DNA of 64,000 bases from Myxocyprinus asiaticus (GCF_019703515.2 NC_059388.1:5545979-5609978); one strand, 5' to 3'; positions 20,841-33,253 are shown, numbered from the stretch's first letter. A program made the numbers and translations. The notes: generated by a model not told the origin, from the letters alone.

Positions 20841-21353
20841 ACATTAACTGTCACTCTTTAGCTCTGTACCCTTTAAAACTCATTTTGGATTTGATTTTAA
20901 ACATAACATGTTACTTCTCCTGTCTCTGCTCCTTTGCATACAGTGAAAAGTTGTCATTTTAAAAGTTTAGAGAATAAAAACGTACAGAAATACCAGACTG
21001 AGATCTGCTAACAGGACTTTTCTGGGGCAGATTTATCCACTGTTGTGCCACTTTTGCATGTGGTATTTGAGCACAAAACCAGTGTTTTTTTTCCAAAGGC
21101 AAATTGATTTTATTTTGACCCTGGTAGGATACATTTGTTAAATTTCCTAAATTATGAAATTAAGATTAAAGCATCCTATTCAAGCAGAAATAACTAGTAG
21201 CAGATAATGATATATTGCAGAGACAGGCAGATTTGGCTTTGTTTTAATTAAGTTATGCAGTGTACACAACAGATCAATAATTATTGCATTTGCAGTACAT
21301 GTTTATTAATCATTTAGGAATATTCCTTAATAAATATTGCCTTTCCTCTTTTG

Positions 21354-21999
21354 TTAAAGGGATAGTTCACCCAAATTGAAAATTCTCTCATCATTTACTC
21401 ACCCTCATGCGATCCCAGATGTGTATGACTTTCTTTCTTCTGTTGAACAAAAATGAAGATTTTTAGAAGAATATCTCAGATCTGTATGTCCTCACAATGC
21501 AAGTGAATGGTGACCAGACCTTTGAAGCTCCAAAAAGCATATAATGGCAGCATAAAAGTAATCTGCAGGACTCTAGTGGTTAAATTCATATCTTCAGAAG
21601 CGATATGATATGTGTGATAAATATTTAAATATTTCACTTTCACATTCTTCTTTTGTTTTTGGCGATTCACATTCTTTGTGCATATTGCCACCTACTGGGC
21701 AGGGGGGATAATTTATAGTAAAAAATTACATAAATATTGATCTGTTTCTCAGCCACACCTATCATATCTCTTCTGAAGATATGGATTTAACCACTGGAGT
21801 CGCATGAATTACTTTTATGCTGCCTTTATATGCTTTTTGGATCTTCAAATTTCTGGTCATCATTCACTTGCATTTTATGGACCTGCAGAGCTGAGATATT
21901 CTTCAAAAAAAATTGAAAGAAAGTCATACTCATCTGGGATGGCATGAGGGTGAGCAAATGATGAGAGAATTTAAATTTTTGGGTGAACTATCCCTTTAA
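21354..21999. mobile_element. TTAA-type MITE next to exon C
   Basis: TTAA (21354-21357), then AGGGATAGTTCACCCA, and at the other end TGGGTGAACTATCCCT followed by TTAA (21996-21999). The 638-bp body is largely self-complementary, and central segments such as GAAGATATGGATTTAACCAC match the opposite arm. It has no coding capacity. TTAA duplications fit piggyBac- or Kolobok-type non-autonomous elements. Its end is only 28 bp from iqsec3 exon C. Confidence 0.9.
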
Positions 22000-22027
22000 G
22001 ACACATTTGAGTTCTCTCCTATCTCAC

Positions 22028-22194
22028 CTCTCAAGTTGCGGATGAAGTCTTCCAGCAACATCTTACGGTCGGGTTTGATGTTGGGGCTATACATATCTGT
22101 GTTCAGGAGGATGATGGCGAAAGCGAGGATGAAGATGGTGTCTGGATTGTGGAACTGCTGCACGATGTCTGGATTACACATACAGTAACGCTGA
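22028..22194 (-). CDS. iqsec3: iqsec3 exon C (Sec7 core, second conserved motif)
   Basis: A 167-nt exon: one base completing a serine codon, 55 codons, then one base of a glycine codon. The acceptor is TTTGCCAG and the donor GTGAGAT. The peptide reads [20 protein letters not shown] then [20 protein letters not shown] and [29 protein letters not shown] is the hallmark second Sec7 motif that forms the Arf-binding groove. The phase joins exactly with exon B upstream and exon D downstream. A MITE lies 28 bp beyond the donor. Confidence 0.96.
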
Positions 22195-22571
22195 CTGGCA
22201 AAGAAACACAACAGATGTCTTTATTTAACACATTTCTCTTAAATGCACTATTCTGTTGCTTAGCTTTATAGACAACATTGAGTCATTTGCACCTGTGGTT
22301 GTGAGTGAATAACATACAGGTTTAAACAGGTTATGAATGTGTCATAAAAGGCACTATTATATACAACATCAAAAATCAAGAGTCTCTTGTATTAGTATAA
22401 GACTTCTATTGTTATTTAGAAATGTTAAATTTAAATGAATATATTAATTTATTCTGTGCCTCAGTCTTTGGGAAATATCAAAGGCGACGTGGGAGAGACA
22501 GGCAGGGACAGGCTGGGTTGTGTTATGCAACCATAGTTATTTATAAACCAGCACATAGAGATGCAGACGTG

Positions 22572-22574
<3 letters not shown>

Positions 22575-22607
<33 letters not shown>
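22575..22607. repeat. (CA)n microsatellite
   Basis: About 16 CA units, intronic. Confidence 0.95.
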
Positions 22608-22608
<1 letters not shown>

Positions 22609-24592
22609 CACTTTTATTTCCAGTGCTGCAAACAAAGGCATATTTAGCCTTCGCCCTACAAATTGCTGAATGATTCATATACATAATAATTACTAGCACT
22701 GCAACTGTTCTAGCAACAATTGAAGATCATTATTTGGATTATTAGGCCCTTGTCACAGAAACTTTGGTACTTCTGGTATAAAGACAGGTTATACACTTGC
22801 ACAGGATGATGATCTAAGGGGCTGTTTACACAAAATATGTTTTTGCGTCACCTGCGCTGGTTTTTAATTTGTATTCTATGTAAACGTGCTAGACGGACAT
22901 CTATGAAATTTAGTGTAAGCATTTAGAAGTGTGAAATTGTTTGCAATGTTGAAATATTTTCTCCGATCCTAGCTTAATGTGCAGACACAACTATAACTAA
23001 GTCATTAGTAGGTTAAATTCCCTGAAAAGTGCAACACTGTGGCACTGAGGCAGAGAGTCCTGACCAGCCTGACACAGCAACATTGTTTTAACCAGTGACT
23101 TTTATCTGAGTAATGGAATATAGATGGAGTGGTTAACCTGTTTGGCTTTTGGAAATCCATTTGGTGCAGCTAGTGGCTCAGAAATTACACACTTCAGCCT
23201 TTAACCTCCTGAGACCTGAGCATGACTGCTGTTTGCATTTTCCATTTTTCTTTTTGATTTGTAACTATTAGCACCTACAAATAAACAACAACAACAACAA
23301 AAAAAAAAAAAACATTCTAGTGCAAATAGTTTTCCTAAAAATGGATGGCAACATATGTGGACAGCGGGACTAAGTTGTGAAAGTTTAAATAAACCCAAGC
23401 TATAAAAATTCTGATTTTTTTTTTTTTTTTATCAAATTGTTTATTATGTTTCCAGGAGTGTTGGTTATTCATGTTTTTGAGACGTTACAGACATTACATC
23501 AGAAATTAGCATAATTAATTATGATTCAATCACTGCCAACCATGTTAAAATAAAATTATACATTAGAAAATCTGAATCTATGTACTGATTATCATTGTCC
23601 CATGTCTGCCAAAGATGTTGAGTGGTCCAAACATCATCTGCAGCCTAAAACTGAACTTTTGATTCAAAGTTTGGATTGAATGCACTTGAACACAATTGAA
23701 TGCTCCCTTGCTCCCTATTTAGTGAATGACTTAACCTCCAGTGTGCTGTCTGTCTGCACTGGTATCAGAACAGCTCAAAATGCACCTTATTTTCATCCTA
23801 ACTCAAAATAAAGCCTCTGAAAGCAAAATTTTTCAGCTTTTGGATGAACCCATTGATTCTCAATGTGACAATTCACAGTAAATATTGGATTTCTAAGAAA
23901 AAAAAGATGCACTAAAGTACACACATTAGTGTTCATTATGTTTAGCAGTGTGGCATTTCTCGATAAATCGCACAAATTTAAAAAATTGCATACTGGCTGA
24001 AACTAGAGACTCTAATCGTTAGACTCAAATAGTTTCAATGTACAAACTTGATTAGTTTACTTACCAGATATAGTTGTTGGCATTTCTACAAAAGACAAAC
24101 TTTGCTGTGGTCGGCGCCATGTTGTTTGGCTACATGATTCTGTGTGTCGAATGTTTAACCCTTTACTGATAGCACAGAGTCTCCTGAACTGAGATCAGCT
24201 GGGTTTTCAATGAATTTAAATTATGTATTGGGTATGCAAAGCCAAAATACATTGTCTATGCATGTGTTCGCGGGGTCGCACGAGGTTACGTTTGGTAACT
24301 TCTGGTTTAAGTAAAGTATGAACTATCTTCTGTTCTGTAATCAAAAATATAAACTACTCATCAAACTAAACAGGTAGAAACCATTAGTAAAGTAGCTTAC
24401 AGTAGTCAAATTCTTCACTAAATCTAATGCAGACGTGTTGTCCTTGAGAACACGGTTGATTTATAGAGACCATTCAGCTTGACTTTGCATCCTTCAATAC
24501 TTCAGTGATTCAGAAACTTCAGACATAAGCATAGGTTTCCTATCAGCCCCTGCTCTTATCTCCACCCGGCACATGATGGTGGCTTGAGCGTA

Positions 24593-24618
<26 letters not shown>
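24593..24618. repeat. (TG)n microsatellite
   Basis: About 13 TG units, 30 bp downstream of the exon B donor on the gene strand. Confidence 0.95.
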
Positions 24619-24624
<6 letters not shown>

Positions 24625-24646
24625 TGTAATGGTTTCTGGGGTCTCA

Positions 24647-24934
<288 letters not shown>

Positions 24935-25056
24935 CTAGTATCTTCCAGCAGATATCACTTACGTATGATTTTAGCCTTTTACTAAAGACTCAGAGTGACA
25001 GCACTTAAACAAAGCCAATAAACTCACATTTACACAGATGGTTTGGTTTGTATATA

Positions 25057-25336
25057 TTAAATGAATATTTCGTGTTCACTATAAGTTAAGCTCAACTGAC
25101 AGCATTTGTTGCATAATGTTGATTACCACAAAAATTAATTTTGACTAGTCCCTGCTTTACTTGAAAAAAAAAGTCAAAATCTGGGGTACAGTGAGGCACT
25201 TACAATAGAAGTAATTGGGGCCAATACATAAACGGTGCCTCACGGGAGTCAAAATAAATTTTTGTGGTAATCAACATTATGCCACAAATGCTGTCGACTG
25301 AGCTAAACTTGTACTGAACCCAGAATATTCCTTTAA
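25057..25336. mobile_element. Small TTAA-type MITE
   Basis: A 272-bp body between two TTAA tetranucleotides. The arms are inverted copies: GACAGCATTTGTTGCATAAT on the left pairs with ATTATGCCACAAATGCTGTC on the right, and TTGATTACCACAAAAATTAA pairs with the opposite strand. It has no coding capacity. Confidence 0.85.
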
Positions 25337-25468
25337 AATGAATGAAACTGAACTGCATTAATTAGGAATAGATGACCCAATGAAAAAAAGTCACTCTTGT
25401 GTTGTTGCAAACTAGTATCACTACCTGGGATGTAAAATGAGTTCCTCTTCTGTCACTCACTCGATGTT

Positions 25469-25632
25469 GTGTCGATGTAGTGAAACTAGGGGTCGCTCTT
25501 GAGAGCCCCGAACACCTCAGATCTTTGAGAAAAGGCCAATAAGAATTGGCGAGTGGAATTTGCATGCCACTCCCCCGGACATACGGGTATAAAAGGAGCT
25601 GGCTCGCAACCACTCATTCAGATTTTTTCTTC
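25469..25632 (+). repeat. Left inverted terminal repeat of DIRS
   Basis: It is about 95% identical to the reverse complement of 29583-29740. It contains GGCGAGTGGAATTTGCATGC and CACTCCCCCGGACATACGGG. A further inverted copy is at about 20640-20815. Confidence 0.92.
25588..25595 (+). promoter_or_regulatory. TATA-like box of the DIRS terminal repeat
   Basis: TATAAAAG sits 30 bp before the CAACCACTCATTCAG segment that starts the leader. The same box occurs inverted in the right repeat (29607-29614) and at 20670-20677, so it is conserved between copies. A core-promoter role is inferred. Confidence 0.6.
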
Positions 25633-25841
25633 GGAGCCGAGCGGTTGTACTATCAGAGCTGAATACTACTGTTCCATTCACCTCTTAAGAAGCGTATGCC
25701 ATTGGATATATGGCGCATTTCCAGCGGCTTTCTCTCCTTCTGCATGACGAGTGCAGATTTCGCCCCTGGGCACTTTGACAGCGCTAAAAGAGTGTATGTT
25801 CCTGCTAAAGAGTATATTTTCTCTCTATTAGACCACACACA

Positions 25842-26600
25842 TTGACGTTGAACGTCTTTTTAATGACGCATCTTTATAAAGATGCCTTTCCGTCTTTGTG
25901 TGATTCCTGGATGCAGTCGCTATCTCTCCGCTTCCGATGGCCACAGGTGTTTGTGGATGGTTCATGTTCTCATTGCAAGAATATGACCAATGCAACGGTG
26001 CACCTGTGCCCGCAAATCACAGCCACCTGGCGGGATCGCCCGGCACTCCATTCCAAGGCCTGTAGGATGACGTTATCTCTGACGGCCAAAGCCGACGGGC
26101 CGGCATGAGGACCCGGAAGGCTCCTAAGCGCCCCTGGGACGGATGATCCAGGGAGCAAGATGTCTGCTGCAAACCCAGAGCTGGTATCCAGACCACTCCA
26201 TCCCCCGGTGGAGGGCCAGGAGGTAAATCCTTGGTTTTCTTTTCTTTTATGTTCACCTAAAAGAGCAGTTTCCTCACTCCCTGGGTCACATAGCCAGTGT
26301 TTACGACCGCCGTTATCACAGCAACCGGGAACTGAGCACCAGCAACTTAGATGTTGCAAACACAGGCCCCCCGCCTTCGCGCGTCCGGTTGCACCACACT
26401 CACACCCATGGCCAGGTGGTTGTGATGGACTACAAGGATGGTCAAAAAGTCCCTCCTCCCCAATCGCCGACTCCCCCGATGCCGGGAACATGGAGCAAGG
26501 TAAGTGCTTCGAGGGTCCCCTCAGTGCAGCCATGAGTTCGAGATGAGGTGAGGATCCTCGACGTGGCATCCCCTGCTCCCTCCCGCTGCGAGGCCCGACC
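25842..26600 (+). pseudogene. DIRS gag remnants
   Basis: The plus frame has VFVDGSCSHCKNM, homologous to the cysteine cluster at 20300-20400. It passes without the intervening ~100 residues into ATVHLCPQITATWRDRPALH, homologous to the later gag segment at 63650-63720. An internal deletion therefore fused two distant gag parts. A stop follows near 26106. The stretch to 26600 is a proline-rich, frameshifted gag tail. Confidence 0.75.
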
Positions 26601-26687
26601 CACAGGTACATTAAACATGATCATCCTCTTAGCGCCCCTTGCCCGGAGCTTGGACACATAGCTAGCGCTTTCCAACCCATCGCAGTG

Positions 26688-27720
26688 GTTGGCCAGGACC
26701 ATCCGACTCGGCTACGTGATTCAGTTCGCCAGGCACCTGCCCCAGTTCAGCGGTGTCAGCTTCACTTCGGTGAGGGGCGACAACGCCACCACCTTGCATG
26801 TGGAGTTCGCAAAGGGCGCGATAGAGCCTGTCCCTCCAGCCGAGATGAAGAAAGGGTTTTACAGCATTTACTTCATCGTACCAAAGAAAGGCGGTGGGTT
26901 GCGGCCAATCTTGGACCTGCGAGTTCTGAACCGGGTATTGCACAGACTCCCATTTAAGATGCTGACACCAAAGCACATTTTGGCGTGTGTCTGACGTCAA
27001 GGCTCCTGGACAGGACCGCGACTGTGTTGGCACATCAACTGCCTCGAGTTCCTGTCAGTATTGCTCGCCCTGTGGAGGCTTTTGCCGTTGATCCGGGGCA
27101 AGCATGTGTTGGTCCGGATGGACAACACAGCGACAGTAGCGTATATAAATCGCCAAGGCAGCTTATGCTCACGTCGCATGTCGCAACTCGCCCACCGTCT
27201 CCTCCAATGGAGTCAGTGGTGACTGAGGTCGCTGCAGGCCACTTACATCCCGGTCAAACTCAGTTCCACAGCGGACGTGCTGTCGCGGCAGGTGACACTC
27301 AGCGGAGAGTGGAGACTCCACCCCCAGGTGGTGCAGCTGATTTGGAGTCAGTTCAGCAAAGCTCAAGTAGACCTATTTGCCTCCTGAGAAACCTCCCAAT
27401 GCCCACTCTGGTATTCTCTGACGGGGGCCCCCCTCAGCCCAGATGTGCTGGCACACAGCTGGCCCCGGGGGCTGCGCAAGTATGCGTTCCCCAGGGTGAG
27501 CTTACTTGCACAGACCCTCTGCAAGGTCAGGGAGGATGAGGAGCAGGTCACCCTCGTGGCCCCATATTGGCCCAACCAGATTTGGTTCTCAGACCTCATG
27601 CTCCTCGCAACAGCCCCTCCCTGGCGAATTCCCCTGAGGAAGGACCTTCTTTCTCAGGGACGGGGCACCATCTGGCACCAAGACCTTTGGAACCTCCATG
27701 TCTGGCCCTTGGACGGGACA
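26688..27720 (+). pseudogene. DIRS RT front end and RNase H, palm deleted
   Basis: The start of the reverse transcriptase is readable: GYVIQFARHLPQFSG, KKGFYSIYFIVPKK and GLRPILDLRVLNRVLHRLPF. At KHILACV the frame ends (TGA, 26992-26994) and the sequence jumps to WTGPRLCWHINCLEFLSVL, the RNase H domain, then KHVLVRMDNTATVAYINRQG with its DNTA acidic motif. The RT palm with the catalytic aspartates is missing. Further stops occur near 27220 and 27385. The end (AHSWPRGLRKYAFP, VTLVAPYWPNQIWFSDL) is typical of DIRS pol. Confidence 0.85.
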
Positions 27721-28710
27721 TGGAAGACCTAAGTGACCTACCACCAGCAGTGGTAGACGCGATCACTCAGGCCAGAGCTCTGAAGTGCCGTCGGTTTGCA
27801 AATTGGTGTTCTTCCCGAGCTGAAGACCCTCAAAGATGTGCAGTCGGGTCAGTGCTTTCCTTCCTGCAGGAGAGGCTGGAGGAACGGCTGTCCCTCTCCA
27901 CCTTGAAGGTGTATGTGGATGCCATAGTGGCACACCATGATACAGTGGACGGTAAGTCCTTAGGGAAGCAAGACCTGATCATCAGGTTCCTGAGAGGCAC
28001 CCGGAGGCTGAATCCTCCTAGGCCACGCCTGTTACCCTCATGGGATCTCTCCGTGGTCCTCCTGGGCCTTTCGCTGAGCCCCCTTTGAGCTGCTAGAGTC
28101 AGTCGAGTTGAAAGCCCTCTCTTTGAAGACGGCCCTCCTGATTGCGCTCACCTCCATCAAGAGGATCAGGGACCTGCAAGCATTCTATGTCAGCGATACC
28201 TGCCTAGAGTTCCATCCGGGTGACTCTCATGTAATCCTGAGACCCCGGCCGGGCTATGTGACCAAGGTTCCCACAACCCCCTTCAGGGATAAGGTGGTGA
28301 ACCTGCAAGCGCTGCCTCAGGAGGAGGCTGACCCAGCCCTGTCGTTGCTGTGTCTGGTGCATACTTTGCGCATCTACTTGGATCGTACGCAGAGCTTTAG
28401 ACGTTCTGAGCAGCTCTTTGTCTGCTTTGGTGGACAGCGGAAAGGGAACACTGTCTCCAAACAGAGGCTTGCCCACTGGATCGTGGATGCCATCGCTATG
28501 GCATACCAGGCCCAGGCTGTGCCCGACCCTTCGGGAATATGAGCACACTCCACATGGAGTCTGGCATCCTCGTGGGCACTGGCCCATGGCACCTCTCTAG
28601 CAGAAATCTGCAGGGCAGCGGGCTGGCCGACACCCAATACCTTCGCGAGATTTTACAATCACCGGGTTGAGCCGGTTTCGTCCCGTGTTCTGTCAGGTAT
28701 GAACAGGTAA
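27720..28710 (+). pseudogene. DIRS tyrosine recombinase (broken)
   Basis: Starts MEDLSDLPPAVVDAITQARA. A core-binding region follows (SLSTLKVYVDAIVAHHDTVD), then after a one-base frameshift near 28084 the catalytic part: KTALLIALTSIKRIRDLQAF with the first catalytic arginine, RKGNTVSKQRLAHWIVDAIA, and FARFYNHRVEPVSSRVL with the nucleophilic tyrosine near 28654. In the HxxR box an in-frame TGA (28540-28542) precedes AHSTWS, where the family has AHSTR. TGA and TGG both look like C-to-T changes of CGA and CGG. This enzyme would join DIRS circles to the genome. Confidence 0.88.
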
Positions 28711-29582
28711 GTTCGGGAATACGGACAGTTGGCCGGGTGTATCATTGCGTATATCGCCTTTCCCCTCCAAAGAGGCGAAGCTGTGCGCTTCTTTCCCCAT
28801 GCGAGTTCACGAACCCGTGTGGCTCGCGAATTCAGCGGATGAATTCACAGCTGGAACCAGCATGTGTGCTAATATGCCCTTACTGAGGTAGGTGCTCCAC
28901 AGGTGCTGGTTACTCCGGTAACCCCCTGTGATGTATCTTCCGCGTACTGCGGCAGATCTGCGTCTCCCTTTGACAGAGTCCTCTCTGTCCCAGTTGGCAT
29001 GTTTGTAGAGCTCATCCCCTTTCAGGCAGGACCTTCCACCATGCCTCTTCCATGTGCGGCTCTGAGCCCACATGATGTGCCACGTTACCTCTCCTCCAGG
29101 CAGTATGTGATCTCTGTGGGGTCTTTTCCCCCTGAAAGAATAGGATAGGAAAAGAACAACTTCCCCGGCGCATATATTGATTGTTAAAATGGCTCCAGCC
29201 AAATAACTGAATATTCTGTGGAGAGAAAACATAGAGAGCTGGCGCGGCCTGCTTCCATACTAGATACGTCCCCCCCCAGGGATTTGGGTACGATACGATG
29301 TTTTTTGGGGCATTGGGGGAGGCTATGTGCAGACTGGTGCACCTGCTACTATGCATGCAGCAGCTTGCTTGCACCTGCACCGGCAGTCCACGTAACACTG
29401 TTCAGCTAGTTGTGGCGTTTCATATAGGGACCCCTAATGTCACTACATCGACACAACATCGAGTGAGTGACAGAAAGTTCCTCCCTGATGGAGGGAACGA
29501 GACGTTGTGTCCCCCCTGCCACAACGCTGTACTACCCACTGAAATGGCCGGGACCCTGTCTCGACTCCTCAGAACAAAACCT

Positions 29583-29740
29583 GAATGAGTGGTTGTGAGC
29601 CAGCTCCTTTTATACCCATATGTCCGGGGGAGTGGCATGCAAATTCCACTCGCCAATTCTCATTGGCCTTTTCTCAAAGATCTGAGGTGTTCAGGGCTCT
29701 CAAGAGTGACCCCTAGTGTCACTACATCGACACAACGTCT
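29583..29740 (-). repeat. Right inverted terminal repeat of DIRS
   Basis: The reverse complement of 25469-25632 with few differences. To its left, 29440-29560 repeats the outermost ACTACATCGACACAACATCG sequence and a GATGGAGGGAACGAGACGTT block that matches the extreme right end (29738-29758). This is the internal complementary region expected for DIRS. Confidence 0.9.
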
Positions 29741-29781
29741 CGTTCCCTCCATCAGAGAACGGAGGTTACGACAGTAACCTA

Positions 29782-31077
29782 GACATTTTCTGAAGAATGT
29801 TGACACTGTTCTTTTCAATATTCTTAAATAGTTTCATTTGCACATAGCGCACAAATATAAAATGATATAAACCTACAATTAATTCATTCACAGTGAGGCA
29901 CAGAAATAGGAAATAAAAACAAAGATCAAGGCTAACTGCACCTGACAAACCTACATTTAACACAAACATCACCACATTTATACTTTCCCCAAATCACACA
30001 CATTGCCAAATTAATTAATGTTTGCATCATATCACTGCTTTCCCCTTCATCTCTCTTTCATCATCATCACTCTGTGGCTTTCAAGGCTAGAGTGCACACT
30101 AGAGTGCGCACTCACTTATAAAAGAGACAACAGTATATCATTCACCATTCTATAAAAAACCCAAGCGTTCTTCCTCAGAGTGTAGCTAAAAAGGCATATC
30201 TCTGTATCAAGCCCTCACAGGGCAATTTACCAAATGTACTGGGGCAAAGCTGACCTGAAACGCCACAGTCCACATATGACTCTACCATATGAGTTTTTTA
30301 CTACAGTAATGATGTTATTAAAGGCATTTATGTTGAAGTTACAGTTGTTAGCCACAGAAGTAAAAGGCTTTTAACTCTAAACAAACATTTTTTTTTTCTT
30401 CAGGAGCCAGATTTTACTACAGACATCAAGTGGTACCCCAACAGAGTACCACAGTTGAAATGTTATACTATTACAATAAGCTGCATATGCCCAATGTAGC
30501 AACTTAACATAATAACAATTTTAAATGCAATAGGTTATTACATGACAGTATGATAAATGAATTGCATTATGAACTCGCCAAAAATGTTTTATGAAAAATG
30601 TAATCATTTTGATATACTGTATTCATTGTTAAAACAATAGTATGCTTAAAAAAAACAACAACAACAAAAAGAAAAACAACAACAACAACAAAAATGTTGG
30701 TATTCCTTTACAGCAGTAATTTTTTTTAAAAATCTAAATCTAGTCTAAATATACTACCTATGAAATACACTGAATTGAAATATTCATGCATTTATTATTG
30801 TCATTATACATTACTACTAATAGCCTATATACTTTTAAAAGATACTTAAGTAAACGCACACCTTAAATTCAGAGGTGCAAGTTCTTTTCTGAACATACAT
30901 TTTCATGACAATGGAGAACAAACATAAATAGAGTCACCAGTTATCAACAGGTGGAAGTGATCACAATAGATATTTCTGATTGGCTAACAAGCATGCATTT
31001 TTTTATTTTTTTTTATTGTATTTTCTTTTTTTTTTTTTTTTTATTAATATTTTACTAAATTTAAAACTATTAAAAAT
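29782..31077. other. Intronic AT-rich stretch
   Basis: AT-rich sequence with AAC-rich simple repeats near 30648-30690 and long T runs near 31005-31042. I see no gene or recognisable element. Confidence 0.6.
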
Positions 31078-31188
31078 TTGGTTTCTTAGGAGACCTGGCT
31101 GGAGTCATTCAGCACACCCTGGATTTGAACTTGTGACTCCAGGTGTGGTAGTCAGCATCAATACTCGCTGAGCTACCCAGGACCCTGT
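31078..31188 (-). mobile_element. tRNA-derived SINE, 5' part only
   Basis: The minus strand starts GGTCCTGGGTAGCTCAGCGA and contains a B-box-like GAACTTGTGACTCCAGG region on the complementary strand. It is homologous to the tRNA head of the full SINE at 53061-53475 and breaks off after the GTCTCCTAAG segment. Confidence 0.85.
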
Positions 31189-31203
31189 TATTAACAGTAA
31201 TTT

Positions 31204-31345
31204 AAATGGTAACACTTTACAATAAGGTTCAATTTGTTAACATGAGTTAACAACATTAGTTAACATGAACTAACAATGAACAATACTTTTTCAACATTTA
31301 TTAATATTGGTTTTCAAAATCAAAAGTTGTATAGGTCAACATTAG
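31204..31345. repeat. Dispersed teleost repeat (TGGTAACACTTTACAATAAG type)
   Basis: Begins TGGTAACACTTTACAATAAG, followed by a run of GTTAACATGAGTTAACAACA-like direct repeats. The pattern is familiar from many teleost genomes as the end of a DNA transposon. Only one end is visible. Confidence 0.65.
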
Positions 31346-33040
31346 TTAAAGGGGTCATAACATGAGGAATCATATTTCCCTTGTTATTTTAACATTTAAG
31401 GTCTTTCTACTATAAAAACATACTGTAAATTTCAGAATTCAAAACATAGTCCCCAATGCAATAAAAGCATTTATTGAAACCCAGCTCAAAAAACTTGGGA
31501 TGTGGACGGTTACTGTTTTTAACATTCGGTTTACCGTGATGTTTCACAAATGGTTAATCGGTTTTTCGTCTGGAATCAGGACGCAGGAATAATGTTTATT
31601 GCAATGGGATTTCCTCAAAATAGCAGCAAATAAAGTGCACAGTGCAACGTAGAACACACAAAAGTATGTTTGAACACCCCCTAACTCGCCCTATACTTGA
31701 AAAACTGACTAAAAACCAGACGGTTTCTTGGAACTCGTCAAGTTCAGGTCGGGCTGAAGACCTCTATTACATATGTAGAATAACCGAATAGTGATTTTGG
31801 TATTCAAATAGTGGTGTGTCGAATGGTTAACTGAATGTCGACTATCCCTGCACATCTCTAGCAAAAACGCCTCGTTCTCTACTTCCGTGACTACCCTACG
31901 TCGCTAGAGGTACATTAATTCATAACCATAAAATCATAAAAAAATCATGCATTGGATGATCTACTAATAGTGAAGTATAGTTAAGTCTTTTGATTTTATT
32001 TGCATGATATCCATACTATAGAGGTTGTACCATCTCTGAATTACTTTCCCAAAATGTTGGTTTTCTTTTTTGTTTGTTTATTATGCTGGTATCATGCTGC
32101 TTACTAAAACTAAATTTAGAAAAAAAAAAAAAAAAAAAAAAAAAAACACGGATTAGGCTCCTGTATATTATTTTAAATGCAGTCTGGCAACACGTCCCTC
32201 ACTCCTCAAACAGGCAACCAGGCAGTGTGTGAGGTGAGGGAGGGGTGAAGTGATTTCTTTAAAAAACAAATCCAACACAAGTCACCTGCAAGCAGCACGA
32301 ACTGCAAGGCTATGTAGGGCTGGGATAATATCACAATTATTTTGCTGGCGATATAAAATAAAGCAATATTGTGAATATTGTGATTATTTTATTGAGCTTT
32401 TTATTTGGCCACATCATTTCCTAAAAAAATGCATCATAAGAATAATTTTGGGATCCTTCAGGGCTGCGAATTAACAGATTATTTAGCAGAGATGGGCCAC
32501 TTCTATTAAAATGAATGGGAGAAATTGGAGTGCTCAACCAAGGAGCTCTGAGTGCCCAACGGTCAAAGGATGTAGAAAGGAAGTCCCGCCTTACAGTTAA
32601 AAGAGCCAATCACCTTTTAGATGCAGACATCACTTGTCAATCAACTCTAAAACGCACATGCACATAAGCTATAGAAGCCGGAAAATTGTGTTTTTTACCG
32701 TAATATGAGGTAAAGAATCACAATTTATGATACCAGTATTGTCAGATTTTATTGCTGATTTGAAATATGTTCTTTGATCGTAATCTTGACTAACCATTTT
32801 TGAGATTTAGTTTTTTCTCCATTCAAATAGATAGGAGCTGCAATGGTATAACAGGAAATAGCCTCCCGAGAGTGATCCAAAAATGGCCGACAGAGCTAGA
32901 AAGACTTTGGAATTAATCAAAATAACATCAAAATCGTGATATAATCATATGTGATTATTAAACCGCAAAAGGCTGTGAATTAATTAAATTAATAGCCTAT
33001 ATAATCTATGTGTGCTTTAGAGTGAATGACGCACTGTTCT
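31346..33040. other. Intronic stretch with repeat-like sequence
   Basis: It opens with AAAGGGGTCATAACATGAGG, which resembles a dispersed teleost repeat, and includes a poly(A) tract at 32120-32146. No coding region can be supported. Confidence 0.5.
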
Positions 33041-33044
33041 ACAT

Positions 33045-33170
33045 CAGGCCCGTCTCCACAAGCTTGGCTCACCTTGACAACCACACCCACCCTTGCAACT
33101 GTCTGGCCCACCCAGAGGGCCCTGTAGCCCACCTTACATCTTAGAGCTGGAACTGGGCCTGTTCTGCGTG
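33045..33170. repeat. Dispersed repeat, inverted relative to 6120-6262
   Basis: It contains GCCCACCTTACATCTTAGAGC and TGGCTCACCTTGACAACCAC, which pair with the 6120-6262 copy in reverse orientation. Confidence 0.6.
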
Positions 33171-33199
33171 CAATTTGTTTTAATAACTGTATAATAAAA

Positions 33200-33220
33200 A
33201 TAATAATAATAATAATAATA

Positions 33221-33253
<33 letters not shown>

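Larger units (their letters stand above)
8755..22027. other. iqsec3 intron between exons C and D
   Basis: A 13.3-kb intron that consists almost wholly of mobile elements: an LTR element with a nested LINE (9262-17912), a hAT piece, a Tc1 foldback, an LTR leader, a DIRS end and a TTAA MITE, each listed separately. The stretch 8760-9260 has two overlapping minus-strand open frames of about 80 codons without a recognisable domain. The stretch 20840-21350 is AT-rich and shows nothing I can name. Confidence 0.75.
25440..29781 (+). mobile_element. Deleted DIRS retrotransposon with terminal inverted repeats
   Basis: A 4.3-kb element bounded by inverted repeats, carrying in order a leader, gag remnants, a reverse transcriptase front end, RNase H, and a tyrosine recombinase. 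These are the parts and order of DIRS elements, which lack integrase and integrate through the recombinase. Large internal deletions in gag and in the RT palm, plus several stops and frameshifts, make it non-functional. Confidence 0.92.

Noticed and set aside
31078..31188. Possible tRNA gene on the minus strand (GGTAGCTCAGC and B-box)
   Set aside because: The same head heads a full SINE at 53061-53475 and no tRNA cloverleaf 3' half is present. It is a SINE fragment.
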